Of a stretch of 64,000 nt of DNA, positions 26,535-35,552 are shown one piece after another (position 1 is the stretch's first letter; each line of letters starts with the position of its first letter). The DNA is from Hyphomicrobiales bacterium (GTDB lineage: Bacteria; Pseudomonadota; Alphaproteobacteria; Rhizobiales; NORP267). Below the pieces are notes generated by a model. It was not told the DNA's origin. It worked only from the letters and a program-made list of their open reading frames with translations, and ran no database searches. Position numbers and translations under genes: made by a program. The DNA lies in contig JAJFHA010000002.1 in the NCBI GenBank assembly GCA_021775875.1, forward strand, positions 166,228-230,227, given 5' to 3'.

Positions 26535-26723
26535 TTAAAACAGGCCTCCACAACCGGGAATTTTTGCAATCAAGGCTTTCAGGAACATTATATCACCTTG
26601 CGACAGGGTCATGAAAAACCCTGTCGCCAACAGGGCTGCGAACGCAAAAATCCCGGCCCCAAGAAGGAGCTTGCCGCTTCGCAGCTGCGATGCCGCGTTT
26701 TCTTTGCTCCAATCTGTGCTCAT
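26535..26723 (-). CDS. Small single-pass membrane protein
   Basis: A 62-residue protein with one clear transmembrane helix (LLLGAGIFAFAALLATGFFMTL) after a charged N-terminus, and a CGG near the C-terminus. TAGGA lies 6 bases before the ATG, which supports translation. It precedes the PCu(A)C and Sco genes by 120 bases on the same strand, so it may be the first gene of a copper-delivery operon. No homologue is recognised. Confidence 0.5.
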   Translation of the reverse strand: MSTDWSKENAASQLRSGKLLLGAGIFAFAALLATGFFMTLSQGDIMFLKALIAKIPGCGGLF

Positions 26724-26810
26724 CGCAAATCCTAACTCCTGATGGCGTCTGGCATTTTTACAAAACCGATCGAGTTACACACTTCACAATCACGTGTGGT
26801 CTGACGAAAA

Positions 26811-26824
26811 TTGATCTATATCAA
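26811..26824. promoter_or_regulatory. FNR/Anr-type site (TTGAT-N4-ATCAA)
   Basis: TTGATCTATATCAA at 26811-26824 matches the FNR consensus fully. A -10-like CATAAT lies at 26843-26848, which would place the start of transcription near 26855 and the site close to -40, the class II activation position, for the carboxymuconolactone-decarboxylase-like gene at 26904. The divergent small-gene/copper operon is about equally far on the other side and could also be controlled. Confidence 0.7.
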
Positions 26825-26903
26825 CCTGTCCAGGTCAAGGCGCATAATAATCCCGATGGAAACGACATTATCAGAATTACGACTTCCATGAGCGAGAAAC
26901 ATC

Positions 26904-27455
26904 ATGCGGATAGAGCCAAGACCGATTTCCAGTTATCCATGGTATATCCGTTTGTTTTTCTGGAAGCAAAAACGCACCTACGGCAAGGTCCTGGAACCGG
27001 GGCTCATTTGGGCGCGCTCGCCCTGGCTGTTTGCCACATTGGCACTATTATATGGCGCTTTAAACCGGAAACGATCGCCGCTAGATTCAGCCTTGCGATC
27101 ACTGCTAACGGTGCGGGTTTCCCAGATCAATCATTGCGCTTTCTGTGTCGATATTAATGCGGCGACCCTGACCAAACGCGGGGTATCTGATGAGAAAATC
27201 ATGGCACTCCAGGATTGGCAGTCAAGCAGTCTGTTTAACGAGATTGAACGTGCGGCATTGTATTATACGGAAGCAATGACTCGCTCCGACCAAGAGGTAG
27301 ATGATGCGATGGTTGATCGGCTCAGGCGCTACTTTGACGAGGACGCATTGGTAGAGTTGACCGGTTTGATAGCTTTTCAAAATATGTCGAGCAAGTTCAA
27401 TAGCGCAATCGACGTGCCGCCGCAGGGATTTTGCCAGATACCAGTTCCTAATTAA
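26904..27455 (+). CDS. Carboxymuconolactone decarboxylase family protein (AhpD-like)
   Basis: A 183-residue helical protein. It carries the AhpD core CxxC in [19 protein letters not shown] near residue 82 with the following histidine replaced by the aromatic/Asp context of other family members, and [19 protein letters not shown] near the end. Such proteins are alkylhydroperoxidase partners or redox enzymes of unknown substrate. An FNR-type site lies about 85 bases upstream, so it may respond to low oxygen. Its stop overlaps the stop of the convergent oxoprolinase gene by 4 bases. Confidence 0.78.
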   Translation: MRIEPRPISSYPWYIRLFFWKQKRTYGKVLEPGLIWARSPWLFATLALLYGALNRKRSPLDSALRSLLTVRVSQINHCAFCVDINAATLTKRGVSDEKIMALQDWQSSSLFNEIERAALYYTEAMTRSDQEVDDAMVDRLRRYFDEDALVELTGLIAFQNMSSKFNSAIDVPPQGFCQIPVPN

Positions 27456-30400
27456 GTGCCACGTTTCGAGACCGGGCCATAGCCGCCGCCGGTCGGTGTC
27501 TTGATGATGATTGCCTCTCCGGCTTCCAACTCAATTTGATCGCACCCTTCGACCGGCTCGATCGTGCCGTCTTTGCGCCGGACGGAATTTTCGCCCAGTT
27601 CACCCGGTTCCCCGCCTTTGAGGCCGTAGGTCGGGATACGTCGATGACCGGACAACAGGGCGCAGTCCATTTTTTCCAGGAACCGGACCGTGCGCATGGT
27701 GCCATCACCAGCACACCATTGTCCCTTGCCGCCGGAATTTTCGCGGAGGTGAAAATCTTCGAGCAGAACGGGAAAGCGGATTTCAAGAATTTCCGGGTCG
27801 GTCAGGCGTGAGTTGGTCATGTGGGTATGAACGCCGTCAGCACCATCGAAACCCGGTCCGGCGGGCGCGCCGGAACAAATTGTTTCGTAATATTGATAAC
27901 GCTCGTTGCCGTAGGTCAGGTTGTTCATTGTGCCCTGGGCAGCTGCCAACGCGCCGAGTGCGCCAAACAATGTATCCGTCACCGCCTGGCTGGTTTCCAC
28001 GTTACCGGCAACCACTGCCGCCGGGTATTCCGGTGACAACATGCAATTCTTTGGCATCACAATGTTGATGGGGCGCAGGCACCCGGCATTCATCGGGATA
28101 TTGTCAGCGACCATACAGCGGAAGACGTAAAGGACGGCGGCACGGGCCACCGGTTCCGGGGCATTAAAATTCGTCGGCTGTTGCGGGCTGGTGCCGGTGA
28201 AATCGACGGTCGCTTCGCGTTTTACCTTATCGACCGAGATTTTGACCTTGATGACCGCGCCTTGATCCATCTCGTATTCAAATTCTGAATCCGTCAATGC
28301 GTCGATGACCCGGCGCACGCTTTCGGCGGCATTATCCTGCACATGGCCCATATAGGCCAGGACCACGTCGAGGCCGAAATTAGCGACCATCTTGCGCAGT
28401 TCATGGACGCCTTTTTCGTTTGCTGCAGTCTGGGCCTTCAGGTCGGCAATATTCTGGTGTGGGTTGCGGCACGGATATTTGTGCTTGGTGAGGAGGTCGT
28501 GCAGCTCCGCTTCAAGAAAGCGTCCCTGATCTACCATTTTGAAATTATCGATCAGCACGCCTTCTTCGTCCACATGGGTGGCGCGTGGGGACATGGAACC
28601 GGGTGATATGCCGCCCACATCTGCATGATGGCCGCGACTGGCAACCCAGAACAAAATCTTAGCTCCCGCGTCATCATAGATTGGCGTGCAGACCGTGATA
28701 TCCGGCAAATGGGTGCCGCCATTATAGGGCGCGTTCAGCACATAGACGTCGCCGGGCTTTATCTTGCCTTCGTTCAGCCGGATGATGGTTTCGACCGAGC
28801 GGTCCATGGACCCCAGATGTACCGGCATGTGAGGAGCGTTGGCGATCAGTAATCCGTCGCCATCGAAAATGCCGCAGGAGAAATCCAGTCTCTCTTTGAT
28901 GTTGACCGAATAGGCGGTGTTTTGCAGGGTCACGCCCATCTGTTCAGCGATTGACATGAAAAGGTTGTTGAAAACTTCCAGCATCACCGGGTCCGCATCG
29001 GTGCCAATCGCCGCTTTGCGGTTCAGGACCTCAATGCGCTCAAGAACGATGTGATCAAGCGCAGTTACAACCACACCCCATCCGGGTTCAACCACAATGG
29101 TTTGATGGTCTTCGATGATCAAGGCAGGGCCGGAAAATCTCTGGCCCGGTTGCAGATTTGCGCGGGCATAAATCTGTGCGTCATGCCAGACGCCTGATGA
29201 GAAAAAGCGGGTCTCAAAAGTGGGCTCCGGCGCGCTTTCAGTTGTTTCTCGTTTGGTCTCTTGGACAGCTTCTTCTGCGCCATCGGCTTCGACCGACAGG
29301 GCTTCAACCATGATGGTCTTGTCTTCGAAAATGAAACCGAACTGAGCTTTGTGGGCCTTTTCGAAATCGGACTTCATATCAACCAGGTCGCCGGTAATGA
29401 ACGGGACTTCGATTGGATTATCGGTGCCGTCATAGCGAAGCTGGGCGCGGGGGTGGATAGTGATATCAGATGTCGCAACGCCCTGGCTCGTCACTTCTGC
29501 CATGGCCACGTCCTGCAATTCAGCCCGCAGGGCCTCGAACGCGGGCAGGTTTTCCGGCGCCAATGCCTGTTCAACGGCTTTTTGCCGCACGGCCCGAATA
29601 CTGGCCAACCCCATGCCGTAAGCCGACAGGATGCCGGACAGGGGATGGACCAACACTTTGGTCATGCCAAGCGCGTCGGCAACCATGCAGGCATGTTGGC
29701 CACCGGCACCGCCAAAGCAATTCAACAGATACCCGGTCACATCATAACCGCGCTGGACAGATATTTTCTTGATGGCGTTGGCCATATTCTCGACGGCGAT
29801 TTTCAGGAACCCATCGGCGGCGTCTTCCGGTGTTCGGCTACTTCCCATATCGGTTGATATTTCGGCGAAGGCTTCTTTCACAACATCTGCATCAAGTGGT
29901 TGGTCGGCGTTTGGCCCAAAGATGCTCGGGAAATGTGCGGGCAATAATTTGCCGACCATGATGTTGGCGTCGGTGACGGTGAGGGGGCCGTCTTTGCGAT
30001 AGCCTTTTGGTCCGGGATTAGCACCGGCGGAATCCGGTCCAACGCGGAACCGGGCACCGTCATAATGCAGGATCGAGCCACCACCAGCGGCGACGGTATG
30101 GATTCGCATCATCGGGGCGCGCATGCGAACGCCTGCTACTTCGGTCTCGAAGGCGCGTTCAAATTCGCCGCTATAATGGGATACGTCGGTGGAGGTGCCG
30201 CCCATGTCGAAACCTATGACATTGCTGAACCCTGCCAGCGCCGCTGTTTCCACCATGCCAACAACGCCGCCCGCCGGGCCGGACAGAATGGCATCCTTGC
30301 CCTGGAACAGGTTTGCCGCTGTCAGGCCGCCGGATGATTGCATGAACATCACGCGGGTCTTGCCGTTCTTTTCGCCGATTTCTTCGGAAACCTGTTCCAC

Positions 30401-31063
30401 ATAGCGGCGCAGGATCGGAGACAGATAGGCATCCACAACACTTGTGTCGCCACGCCCGACCAACTTGATGAGTGGGCTAACTTCGTTGCTGACCGAGATT
30501 TGTGTGAAGCCGATTTCACGGGCCAGGTCAGCAATTTTTTGTTCGTGCGCGGGATAGCGATAGGCGTGCATGAACAGAATGGCGACGGCTCGGATGCCGG
30601 AGTCAAAGGCAGCTTGCATGCCGGCTTTTGCCGAATTCAGATCGAGCGGAATTTCGATTGCGCCGTCGGCGCGGACCCGTTCGGTTACTTCGACAACCTG
30701 CTCGAACAGCATTTCCGGCTTGATGATATTGAGGGCGAAAATATCAGGTCGGGCTTGATATCCGATCTGGAGCGCGTCGCGAAACCCTTTTGTAGTGACC
30801 AGCAGGGTGCGGTCGCCCTTGCGCTCAAGTAACGCGTTGGTGGCGACAGTTGTACCCATTTTGATGGCGTTGATCTGGTCTGCGGGGACGGGTTCACCTG
30901 CCGGAATATCCAACAAGCGGCGAATGCCTTCGATGGCTGCATCGCGGTAAACTTCGGGGTTTTCCGAAAGCAGTTTGCGGGTTTTGATCTGACCGTCGGG
31001 CTGGCGCGCGACGATATCCGTGAACGTGCCGCCCCGGTCGATCCAGAAATCCCATTTTGACAT
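27452..31063 (-). CDS. 5-oxoprolinase / hydantoinase (fused HyuA-HyuB type)
   Basis: A 1203-residue single chain. The N-terminal half is HyuA-like: [15 protein letters not shown] with the ATP-binding GGTFTD, then [25 protein letters not shown] and [18 protein letters not shown] near residue 470. The C-terminal half is HyuB-like: [46 protein letters not shown] and the end [14 protein letters not shown]. The full-length fusion resembles eukaryote-type ATP-dependent 5-oxoprolinase, which opens 5-oxo-L-proline to glutamate; hydantoin or N-methylhydantoin are alternatives. The shared operator with the TRAP operon suggests the transporter brings in its substrate. Confidence 0.87.
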   Translation of the reverse strand: MSKWDFWIDRGGTFTDIVARQPDGQIKTRKLLSENPEVYRDAAIEGIRRLLDIPAGEPVPADQINAIKMGTTVATNALLERKGDRTLLVTTKGFRDALQIGYQARPDIFALNIIKPEMLFEQVVEVTERVRADGAIEIPLDLNSAKAGMQAAFDSGIRAVAILFMHAYRYPAHEQKIADLAREIGFTQISVSNEVSPLIKLVGRGDTSVVDAYLSPILRRYVEQVSEEIGEKNGKTRVMFMQSSGGLTAANLFQGKDAILSGPAGGVVGMVETAALAGFSNVIGFDMGGTSTDVSHYSGEFERAFETEVAGVRMRAPMMRIHTVAAGGGSILHYDGARFRVGPDSAGANPGPKGYRKDGPLTVTDANIMVGKLLPAHFPSIFGPNADQPLDADVVKEAFAEISTDMGSSRTPEDAADGFLKIAVENMANAIKKISVQRGYDVTGYLLNCFGGAGGQHACMVADALGMTKVLVHPLSGILSAYGMGLASIRAVRQKAVEQALAPENLPAFEALRAELQDVAMAEVTSQGVATSDITIHPRAQLRYDGTDNPIEVPFITGDLVDMKSDFEKAHKAQFGFIFEDKTIMVEALSVEADGAEEAVQETKRETTESAPEPTFETRFFSSGVWHDAQIYARANLQPGQRFSGPALIIEDHQTIVVEPGWGVVVTALDHIVLERIEVLNRKAAIGTDADPVMLEVFNNLFMSIAEQMGVTLQNTAYSVNIKERLDFSCGIFDGDGLLIANAPHMPVHLGSMDRSVETIIRLNEGKIKPGDVYVLNAPYNGGTHLPDITVCTPIYDDAGAKILFWVASRGHHADVGGISPGSMSPRATHVDEEGVLIDNFKMVDQGRFLEAELHDLLTKHKYPCRNPHQNIADLKAQTAANEKGVHELRKMVANFGLDVVLAYMGHVQDNAAESVRRVIDALTDSEFEYEMDQGAVIKVKISVDKVKREATVDFTGTSPQQPTNFNAPEPVARAAVLYVFRCMVADNIPMNAGCLRPINIVMPKNCMLSPEYPAAVVAGNVETSQAVTDTLFGALGALAAAQGTMNNLTYGNERYQYYETICSGAPAGPGFDGADGVHTHMTNSRLTDPEILEIRFPVLLEDFHLRENSGGKGQWCAGDGTMRTVRFLEKMDCALLSGHRRIPTYGLKGGEPGELGENSVRRKDGTIEPVEGCDQIELEAGEAIIIKTPTGGGYGPVSKRGT

Positions 31064-31133
31064 ATCAGTCCTCCCGCTTTGCCCGCATCTTGTCTAATTG
31101 TGACACGTGAAATTCAGCATGATTTTTAAAAAA

Positions 31134-31158
31134 CGTCAACAATTTATCGATAAATTGT
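31134..31158 (-). promoter_or_regulatory. Operator and -35 of the oxoprolinase gene
   Basis: ACAATTTATCGATAAATTGT at 31139-31158 is a perfect 20-bp palindrome. On the minus strand it runs directly into TTGACG (31139-31134), a -35-like hexamer 76 bases before the oxoprolinase start. No clear -10 was found. The half-site ATTTAT...ATAAAT and the following TTGACGTT recur almost unchanged in front of the TRAP operon at 33805-33828. The bound regulator is unknown; the MarR-type gene at 36875 is a candidate. Confidence 0.7.
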
Positions 31159-31173
31159 AAATGTAATTGCTAA

Positions 31174-31857
31174 TTATCGGAAAATCACCGAGAGCGGTTG
31201 CGGATCATCCCATATCCAGCCGTCGTCGGTTTTTCTGAATTCGGGATAATGCCCGGGGATTATCCGGTCGGCATTTTCCCGGATGTAGCTGATTGTTCGA
31301 GACCCTCGCTGGTCCGGGTCGAATTCCATCTGCGCTTTGCCGGAAAATAATTCGTGGGAGGTTTTAATGGCGTCGCCCGCAACAATGATGCGATTGCCAC
31401 CGCTCTCGAAGGCAAGGCCATACAGGCCGGGGGTATGACCGGGAGCGTAAAGGGTGGCGACACCAGGCACCAGCTCCGGGCTGCCTGAAAATATTTCCAG
31501 GTCTGCCATTTCCAGAGCTTTCTTTATGAAGCCCGGTACAAACATATCTTTTTCATGAGGATTATCTGCGTATGCCCATTCGGTCTCACTGACCATGAGG
31601 TGCGCCTTGGGGAACAGATCGAAATTCAGAACATGGTCGAAATGCATGTGCGACAGGAACAGGATATCGATATCACTGGCCTCAAGCCCACGCTGTTTCA
31701 GGCCTGCGACCAGGGCGTGTCGGGTGACATGGTGACCGCAGTCAAAGAGGATGCGGGTGTCACCAGCCTCAACCAATACAATTGAGGACCAGCCGATAAA
31801 GCCGTTTGCCAGCGCAACGCTGGAGCCGGGCACGATGACGCTATAGGTAATTTCCAT
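31174..31857 (-). CDS. MBL-fold metallo-hydrolase
   Basis: A 227-residue enzyme with the two-metal site of the metallo-beta-lactamase fold: FLSHMHFDHVLNFD (HxHxDH) near residue 70, then PGHTPG for the third histidine, VAGDAI for the bridging aspartate, and PGHYPE for the last histidine. It is soluble with no signal peptide. The family includes lactonases, glyoxalase II and arylsulfatases; nothing here fixes the substrate. It lies upstream of the oxoprolinase on the same strand but that gene has its own promoter between them, so joint function is only suggested. Confidence 0.82.
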   Translation of the reverse strand: MEITYSVIVPGSSVALANGFIGWSSIVLVEAGDTRILFDCGHHVTRHALVAGLKQRGLEASDIDILFLSHMHFDHVLNFDLFPKAHLMVSETEWAYADNPHEKDMFVPGFIKKALEMADLEIFSGSPELVPGVATLYAPGHTPGLYGLAFESGGNRIIVAGDAIKTSHELFSGKAQMEFDPDQRGSRTISYIRENADRIIPGHYPEFRKTDDGWIWDDPQPLSVIFR

Positions 31858-32201
31858 GGTGTGTTTAGTGCCCGTATCTACAAATTGGGGTGATTGAATT
31901 GCGTCAGAAAATTCTAAATCATCTATTACAATCCGTATAATGGAATCTATTCGATTTTATTCTGGCTCTTCTGCGGAATTTGAGTCGTTTTATGTCCATG
32001 AACAAGAAATTCAAGAGAAGGATATACACATTCGAGACTTGGAAAACGGGATGGCGCGTGCCAGTATCATATCACTCGGCAGTCCCGTGTGCGTTGCTAT
32101 TTGAGTTTTTTTGTTCCGTTTAGTCAGTGTCATTTTAGTTTGCGTCCCAATTATCAGATGCGAGTCTGTTTCGGCTTTGCAAAGCTATAGGTGTCCTAGA
32201 T
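31858..32201. other. Intergenic region without a supported gene
   Basis: An AT-rich 344-base gap between the divergent MBL-fold gene and the coiled-coil gene. It should hold the promoters of both. An ATG-initiated frame of 54 codons (31940-32104) is open but has no ribosome site and no recognised product. No strong terminator or palindrome was seen. Confidence 0.4.
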
Positions 32202-33569
32202 ATGTTGGAATGGTTTTTTGGTGAAAACCGTGAAGGAAACGAAAGAAAACAAGATTTTAACGGTCATGTTGAACGTGATACTGTGACAATGGAGTCTGTT
32301 TCCGGGTCCAGCGAAGCTGCGGAAGAGGACCTCGATTCTTTCCTGTTCGGGGAGTCTGATACCTCCGGGGAAGAAGATGGCGATAAATTTTCAATCGAAT
32401 CACCCGACACGCCTGAGAAGCAAGCGCAGCTGAGTTTGTTGCAAAAAGTGCGTAAAGATGTGGAAGACTTCGATTACCACATCACGCAGAACGAAATTCA
32501 CCTGAAGCATTCGCGAGAGCAGTTGATAGGCTTCCGGGCATTTGTTCAAAAGACAGATGTGGAGATGGCGCAAATTCACCGCTTGCATCAACAGAATGCT
32601 GAACTTGAGCATAAAATTGGCAACCTGGATAAAAGAGGTGACGAGCTTCGAAATTTGCTCGACCAGGAAAAAGCACTTCATTCGGCGACCAAAAATCGTA
32701 ACAGTGATTTCAAGAATGTGTTGGGCGCGGCGCGTTCCGAAATTGTTACGCTGTCTGAGCGGGACGCCAAATTGCGCGAACAGCTTGAGCAATATTCAAT
32801 CTCTTCTAGCAAGCGCGAAGTTGTATTGCTGGAGGCGAGCAGACAGGCCGAGCAGCTTCTGGCCGAGAACAAAGTTCTTGAAGAAAACTACCAGCGCGCA
32901 AATTTCGATATGAATAAATATTATACCGAGGCCACGGTTCTCCAGAAGACGCTTGATGAGATAAAGGAAAATGGCCGGCAAGGTACTGCGGAGATCGACC
33001 GGCTTTCAGCTGATGTAGCGAGCACAACAGAAACGCTGGACAGAAAACAAGCTGAAAATATCGAATTAAGATCCAGACTGGACAATATGGTTGCGGAAAA
33101 TTCGGCGAACGACAAGCGCAATAGCAGTAATATTCGCATTCGCGACGAAGAGCTGTTTTCGCTGCGCTCGCAAGCCGAGGGGTTGCAATCTGAATTGAGG
33201 GTTCGAAACCAGATGCTGACCCAGGCAAACGAGGAAAACAAGAATTCCATTGAGGAGATCAAGGTTTCATCGGCTGTCACCCAAAGCATGAGCGAAAAGC
33301 TAGCTCATGAAGTCAGTCAAAACGAAGAGCAGCGCAAACATTTGACGGAAGCGAACGAGAAAATTGCTGAAATCAACGAACGCTACAAGGAAAGGCTGGG
33401 CGAGCTGGAATTTACGCGGCAGGAGAATCTTCGCTTGAAACGCTTGCTTAAGGCCGAGTTGCAGATGTTCGAGCAGTCGATCAACCGCATGCCTGTTGCA
33501 AAGAACGGAAGCAAGAAAAGCCAGCCGCAAGCCGCTGCTCCAGAACCGGATAACCAGAAACTCAATTAG
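32202..33569 (+). CDS. Long coiled-coil protein of unknown function
   Basis: A 455-residue protein. A short aromatic start (MLEWFFGENREGNERKQDF) and an acidic, serine-rich stretch (about 25-75) come before a nearly continuous coiled coil from about residue 75 to 435, rich in E, Q, K, L and with N-rich interruptions. The end is a basic, proline/alanine-rich tail. There is no signal peptide or membrane helix, so it is probably cytoplasmic. Total length and the head-rod-tail plan resemble crescentin-type filament proteins, but I see no residue motif that proves homology. A good terminator follows, so it is likely monocistronic. Confidence 0.7.
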   Translation: MLEWFFGENREGNERKQDFNGHVERDTVTMESVSGSSEAAEEDLDSFLFGESDTSGEEDGDKFSIESPDTPEKQAQLSLLQKVRKDVEDFDYHITQNEIHLKHSREQLIGFRAFVQKTDVEMAQIHRLHQQNAELEHKIGNLDKRGDELRNLLDQEKALHSATKNRNSDFKNVLGAARSEIVTLSERDAKLREQLEQYSISSSKREVVLLEASRQAEQLLAENKVLEENYQRANFDMNKYYTEATVLQKTLDEIKENGRQGTAEIDRLSADVASTTETLDRKQAENIELRSRLDNMVAENSANDKRNSSNIRIRDEELFSLRSQAEGLQSELRVRNQMLTQANEENKNSIEEIKVSSAVTQSMSEKLAHEVSQNEEQRKHLTEANEKIAEINERYKERLGELEFTRQENLRLKRLLKAELQMFEQSINRMPVAKNGSKKSQPQAAAPEPDNQKLN

Positions 33570-33601
33570 GGTCTGGACCTTAGTGCTCGCAATGATGCAA
33601 G

Positions 33602-33630
33602 AAAAGCTTCCCCAACCGGAGGCTTTTTTT
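33602..33630 (+). terminator. Rho-independent terminator after the coiled-coil gene
   Basis: AAAAGCTTCC (33602-33611) pairs with GGAGGCTTTT (33618-33627) with a single G-U pair and a six-base loop CCAACC. A T-run follows to 33630. It lies 33 bases after the stop of the coiled-coil gene. The rest of the gap to the TRAP operator, 33631-33804, shows nothing else. Confidence 0.85.
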
Positions 33631-33804
33631 ACAAGTGCGATCTCCATCCTGCATTGAAATTTTTTGTTACCAGGAAATCGGCTTCGGTCTTCCAAATCGT
33701 GTCTGTGATATTCCGCCAAGCGGACATGCAAAACCCGTTATTATTGAATTTTGGGCATTGAAGCGCCGCTTCAGACTGGAGGGTAGTTTTGCACAACATA
33801 AATA

Positions 33805-33826
33805 ATTTATCAATAAATCGTTGACG
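33805..33826 (+). promoter_or_regulatory. Operator and -35 of the TRAP operon
   Basis: ATTTATCAATAAAT at 33805-33818 is an inverted repeat with 6-bp arms, followed at once by CG and TTGACG (33821-33826), a -35-like hexamer 79 bases before the dctP start. The block ATTTATC-ATAAAT-GTTGACGTT matches the oxoprolinase operator at 22 of 24 positions, and the spacing to the start codon is nearly the same (76 and 79 bases). The -10 is not clear. Confidence 0.7.
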
Positions 33827-33899
33827 TTATGAGTTTGTGGAACTAGCCTTCATGTGCTTCGATTAGATCGGTCAAGCAAATCTTCAAGGGAGGACGATT

Positions 33900-34898
33900 A
33901 TGTCGACTATTAAATCTGTATTTTCGCTTAGCGCGAAAATCGTAACCGGGGCAGCATTCGCTGCAATGATTGCCGGTTCTGCCAATGCTGAAACAGCATG
34001 GGATATGCCAACGCCATATGGCGGCGGAAATTTCCATACGATGAATATCACCCAGTTCGCAGCTGACGTTTCAGCCGCTACTGGTGGTGACATGGTTATT
34101 ACGGTTCATCCGGGTGGCTCGCTCATCAAGCATCCGGAAATCAAGAATGCCATTCGTTCCGGTCAGGTTCAAATTGGTGAATTCCTGCTGTCGCGGCTCT
34201 CAAATGAAAACGCAATTTACGGCGTGGATTCAATTCCGTTTCTTGCCAACAGCTATGATTCAGCCCGTAATCTGTGGGCCGCATCGCGCCCGCAAGTCAC
34301 AGCACTGCTGGCTCAGCAAGGCTTGATGCCATTGTTTGCTATTCCATGGCCGCCTCAGGGGCTGTATGCGAAAGTTGAGATCGGGACGATTGAAGATCTC
34401 GCCGGGATCAAATTCCGCGCCTATAATGCAGCAACCGAACGCCTGGCCCAGCTGGCTGGCGCTATCCCGACCCAGATTGAAGCGCCTGATATTGCACAGG
34501 CTTTCTCGACCGGTCGTGTTGATGCGATGGTCACATCGCCTTCAACCGGTGCGAATTCGAAAGCCTGGGATTTCCTGTCGCATTATCATGACACCCAGGG
34601 TTGGTTGCCGAAAAACATCACTGTCGTGAATATCGAAGCGTTCAATGCGCTCGATGACGCGACCCAAAAAGCTATTCTCGATGCTGCTGCTGCAGCCGAG
34701 ACTCGCGGTTGGGAAGCCTCCATGACAGAGACTACAACCAAGACTCAGATTTTGGCTGATAACGGGATCAATGTGGTTGCGCCAAGTGATGCGCTTGTTG
34801 CGTCCATGCGCGCGATTGGTGAAACCATGACGGGTGAATGGCTTGAAGCTACTGGCGACGAAGGCCAGGCCATTATCGACGCCTATAGGGGTATGTAA
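33900..34898 (+). CDS. TRAP transporter substrate-binding protein (DctP family)
   Basis: A 332-residue periplasmic binding protein. A Sec signal ends near AGSANAE. The mature protein has the DctP features: GGDMVITVHPGGSLIKHPEI near residue 62, IRSGQVQIGEF, and LAGIKFRAYNAATERLAQLAGAIP with the conserved arginine that grips the carboxylate of most TRAP ligands. It captures the solute and delivers it to DctQM. GGGAGG lies six bases before the ATG. A terminator between it and dctQ would give excess binding protein. The ligand may be 5-oxoproline or a hydantoin-type compound, inferred only from the shared operator. Confidence 0.9.
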   Translation: MSTIKSVFSLSAKIVTGAAFAAMIAGSANAETAWDMPTPYGGGNFHTMNITQFAADVSAATGGDMVITVHPGGSLIKHPEIKNAIRSGQVQIGEFLLSRLSNENAIYGVDSIPFLANSYDSARNLWAASRPQVTALLAQQGLMPLFAIPWPPQGLYAKVEIGTIEDLAGIKFRAYNAATERLAQLAGAIPTQIEAPDIAQAFSTGRVDAMVTSPSTGANSKAWDFLSHYHDTQGWLPKNITVVNIEAFNALDDATQKAILDAAAAAETRGWEASMTETTTKTQILADNGINVVAPSDALVASMRAIGETMTGEWLEATGDEGQAIIDAYRGM

Positions 34899-34908
34899 AA
34901 ACGAATTG

Positions 34909-34938
34909 GGGCGGGCATGATTTGCCCGCCCTTTTTTT
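34909..34938 (+). terminator. Intra-operon terminator/attenuator between dctP and dctQ
   Basis: GGGCGGGCA (34909-34917) pairs perfectly with TGCCCGCCC (34923-34931), loop TGATT, followed by seven T residues. It lies 10 bases after the dctP stop and 30 before dctQ, so it probably lets most transcripts end after the binding-protein gene and some read on. Confidence 0.9.
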
Positions 34939-34967
34939 ACCCATTTTACCCGGGGGGGGATTTTTAG

Positions 34968-35552
34968 ATGCGGCCTGCGCTGAATATCATGTACCGCATA
35001 AGCGGCGGCCTTGCGGCCACGTTTCTGGTTTTGATCCTGGCTATTGTGTTGGCCCAGGTTGGTTTGAATGTTGCGGATAAAGTCGCGAAATGGTTCACCG
35101 GTGCTCCGATTGGGTTTTTGATCCCGTCTTACGCTGATTTTGCCGGATACTTTCTGGCCACAGCCACATTCTTCGCGCTTGCCTATTCTTTTCGCGAGGG
35201 CGCGCATATCCGGGTTAATCTGTTTTTGATGCCCTTGTCTCCCGGCGTCCGACGCTGGTTTGAGAGCTGGGCCTGTTTAATCGCTGTTTCTTTCACAGGG
35301 TATTTCGCCTGGTATTCGGCAGACCTGATGTACGATTCCTGGCGATATAACGATTTGTCACCAGGCCTGGTGCCGATCAAACTCTGGATCCCGCAAGCTG
35401 CCATGACGGCCGGACTTATCATGCTTTTTGTAGCTAGCCTGGATGCACTGGTTCAGGTGTTGCGGGGCCTTGAGCCGGATTATACGAGCGGGGCTTCGGA
35501 GATGGATTTATTGTCTGGTGACGGCGATCTGATGGATGGAGACACGAAATGA
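34968..35552 (+). CDS. TRAP transporter small permease (DctQ family)
   Basis: A 194-residue inner-membrane protein with four hydrophobic helices (the first FLVLILAIVLAQVGLNV; later ADFAGYFLATATFFALAYSF with the family's REGAHIRVNLFL, then ACLIAVSFTGYFAWYSA and the last near AAMTAGLIMLFVASLDAL). REGAHIRVN is the DctQ signature. The C-terminus is an acidic cytoplasmic tail. It pairs with DctM, whose gene overlaps by 4 bases (ATGA). The GGGGGG run before the ATG provides a ribosome site. Confidence 0.9.
   Translation: MRPALNIMYRISGGLAATFLVLILAIVLAQVGLNVADKVAKWFTGAPIGFLIPSYADFAGYFLATATFFALAYSFREGAHIRVNLFLMPLSPGVRRWFESWACLIAVSFTGYFAWYSADLMYDSWRYNDLSPGLVPIKLWIPQAAMTAGLIMLFVASLDALVQVLRGLEPDYTSGASEMDLLSGDGDLMDGDTK

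Noticed and set aside
31940..32104. 54-codon frame between the MBL-fold and coiled-coil genes
   Set aside because: No ribosome site and no recognised product; an AT-rich gap of this size can hold such a frame by chance.
7462..32134. Near-identical 16-mer upstream of SulP (7462-7477) and the coiled-coil gene (32119-32134)
   Set aside because: A 15 of 16 match is expected many times by chance in 64 kb, and the second site has no repeat context.
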